A stretch of DNA of 12,559 nucleotides, taken from Candidatus Woesearchaeota archaeon (GTDB lineage Archaea > Nanobdellota > Nanobdellia > Woesearchaeales > WJKV01). The DNA is taken from NCBI GenBank assembly GCA_019323355.1, contig JAHWHI010000049.1:1-12559 (forward strand). Direction: 5' to 3'. Positions within the stretch are counted from its first letter, which is position 1, and each line of letters begins with the position of its first letter. The notes under the pieces were generated by a model, which saw only the letters and a program-made list of their open reading frames with translations, had not been told where the DNA came from and did no database searches. The position numbers and the translations under genes were made by a program. Positions 12,557 through 12,559 of this stretch are shown in pieces.

Positions 12557-12559
12557 GAC

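Noticed and set aside
1..12559. A multi-gene defence or mobile-element system
   Set aside because: No transposase, integrase, nuclease, toxin or terminal inverted repeat was seen, and most genes have housekeeping or surface roles with the same promoter style throughout.

Overview
The window looks archaeal. Most transcription units start 26-28 nt downstream of the centre of an archaeal TATA box (leaderless mRNAs), the rest have a short leader with a Shine-Dalgarno (SD) sequence, and T-tracts take the place of stem-loop terminators. The gene content (a 2-oxoacid:ferredoxin oxidoreductase, a CARF-winged-helix regulator, a YqeG/GEP4-like HAD protein and a small protein with repeated LYF-D-GDV motifs) fits an anaerobic, fermentative archaeon. 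A DPANN or related lineage is a guess; no rRNA or ribosomal protein gene is present to fix it. No tRNA, rRNA, CRISPR array or insertion sequence was seen.

Layout. (1) 1-725, minus strand: a CARF-winged-helix regulator followed by a truncated small ORF that leaves the window. (2) 862-1530, plus: YruB-type glutaredoxin and a DoxX membrane protein, divergent from the regulator. (3) 1618-3893, plus: three tightly packed subunits (alpha, beta, gamma) of a 2-oxoacid:ferredoxin oxidoreductase, with no ferredoxin (delta) gene. (4) 3933-4847, plus: class II fructose-bisphosphate aldolase. (5) 4821-7280, minus: an Fe-S/CCG-domain protein and an FAD/NAD(P) oxidoreductase, with stop and start codons abutting; the second converges on the aldolase gene and overlaps it by 27 bp. 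(6) 7382-8569, minus: a secreted seven-bladed YVTN propeller with a C-terminal anchor, cut by an in-frame TAG in blade 3. (7) 8675-9925: a nitroreductase and a repeat-containing small protein, divergent from a compact promoter region. (8) 9952-10935, minus: an anchored acidic coiled-coil protein built from two Cys-bracketed helical hairpins. (9) 11056-12556, plus: an unrecognised protein and a HAD-type phosphatase.

The genes suggest central carbon metabolism (aldolase, oxoacid oxidation to acyl-CoA with ferredoxin reduction), electron transfer (CCG protein with FAD partner, nitroreductase), thiol/redox homeostasis (glutaredoxin, DoxX) and a cell surface with two unusual anchored proteins. The window holds no obvious multi-gene defence or mobile system. 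The most distinctive objects are the two-hairpin surface protein with glycosylation sequons at its tips, the amber codon inside an otherwise complete propeller, the four-cysteine CX4CX4CX4C insert in the gamma subunit, and the clean split of promoters into leaderless and SD-led classes.
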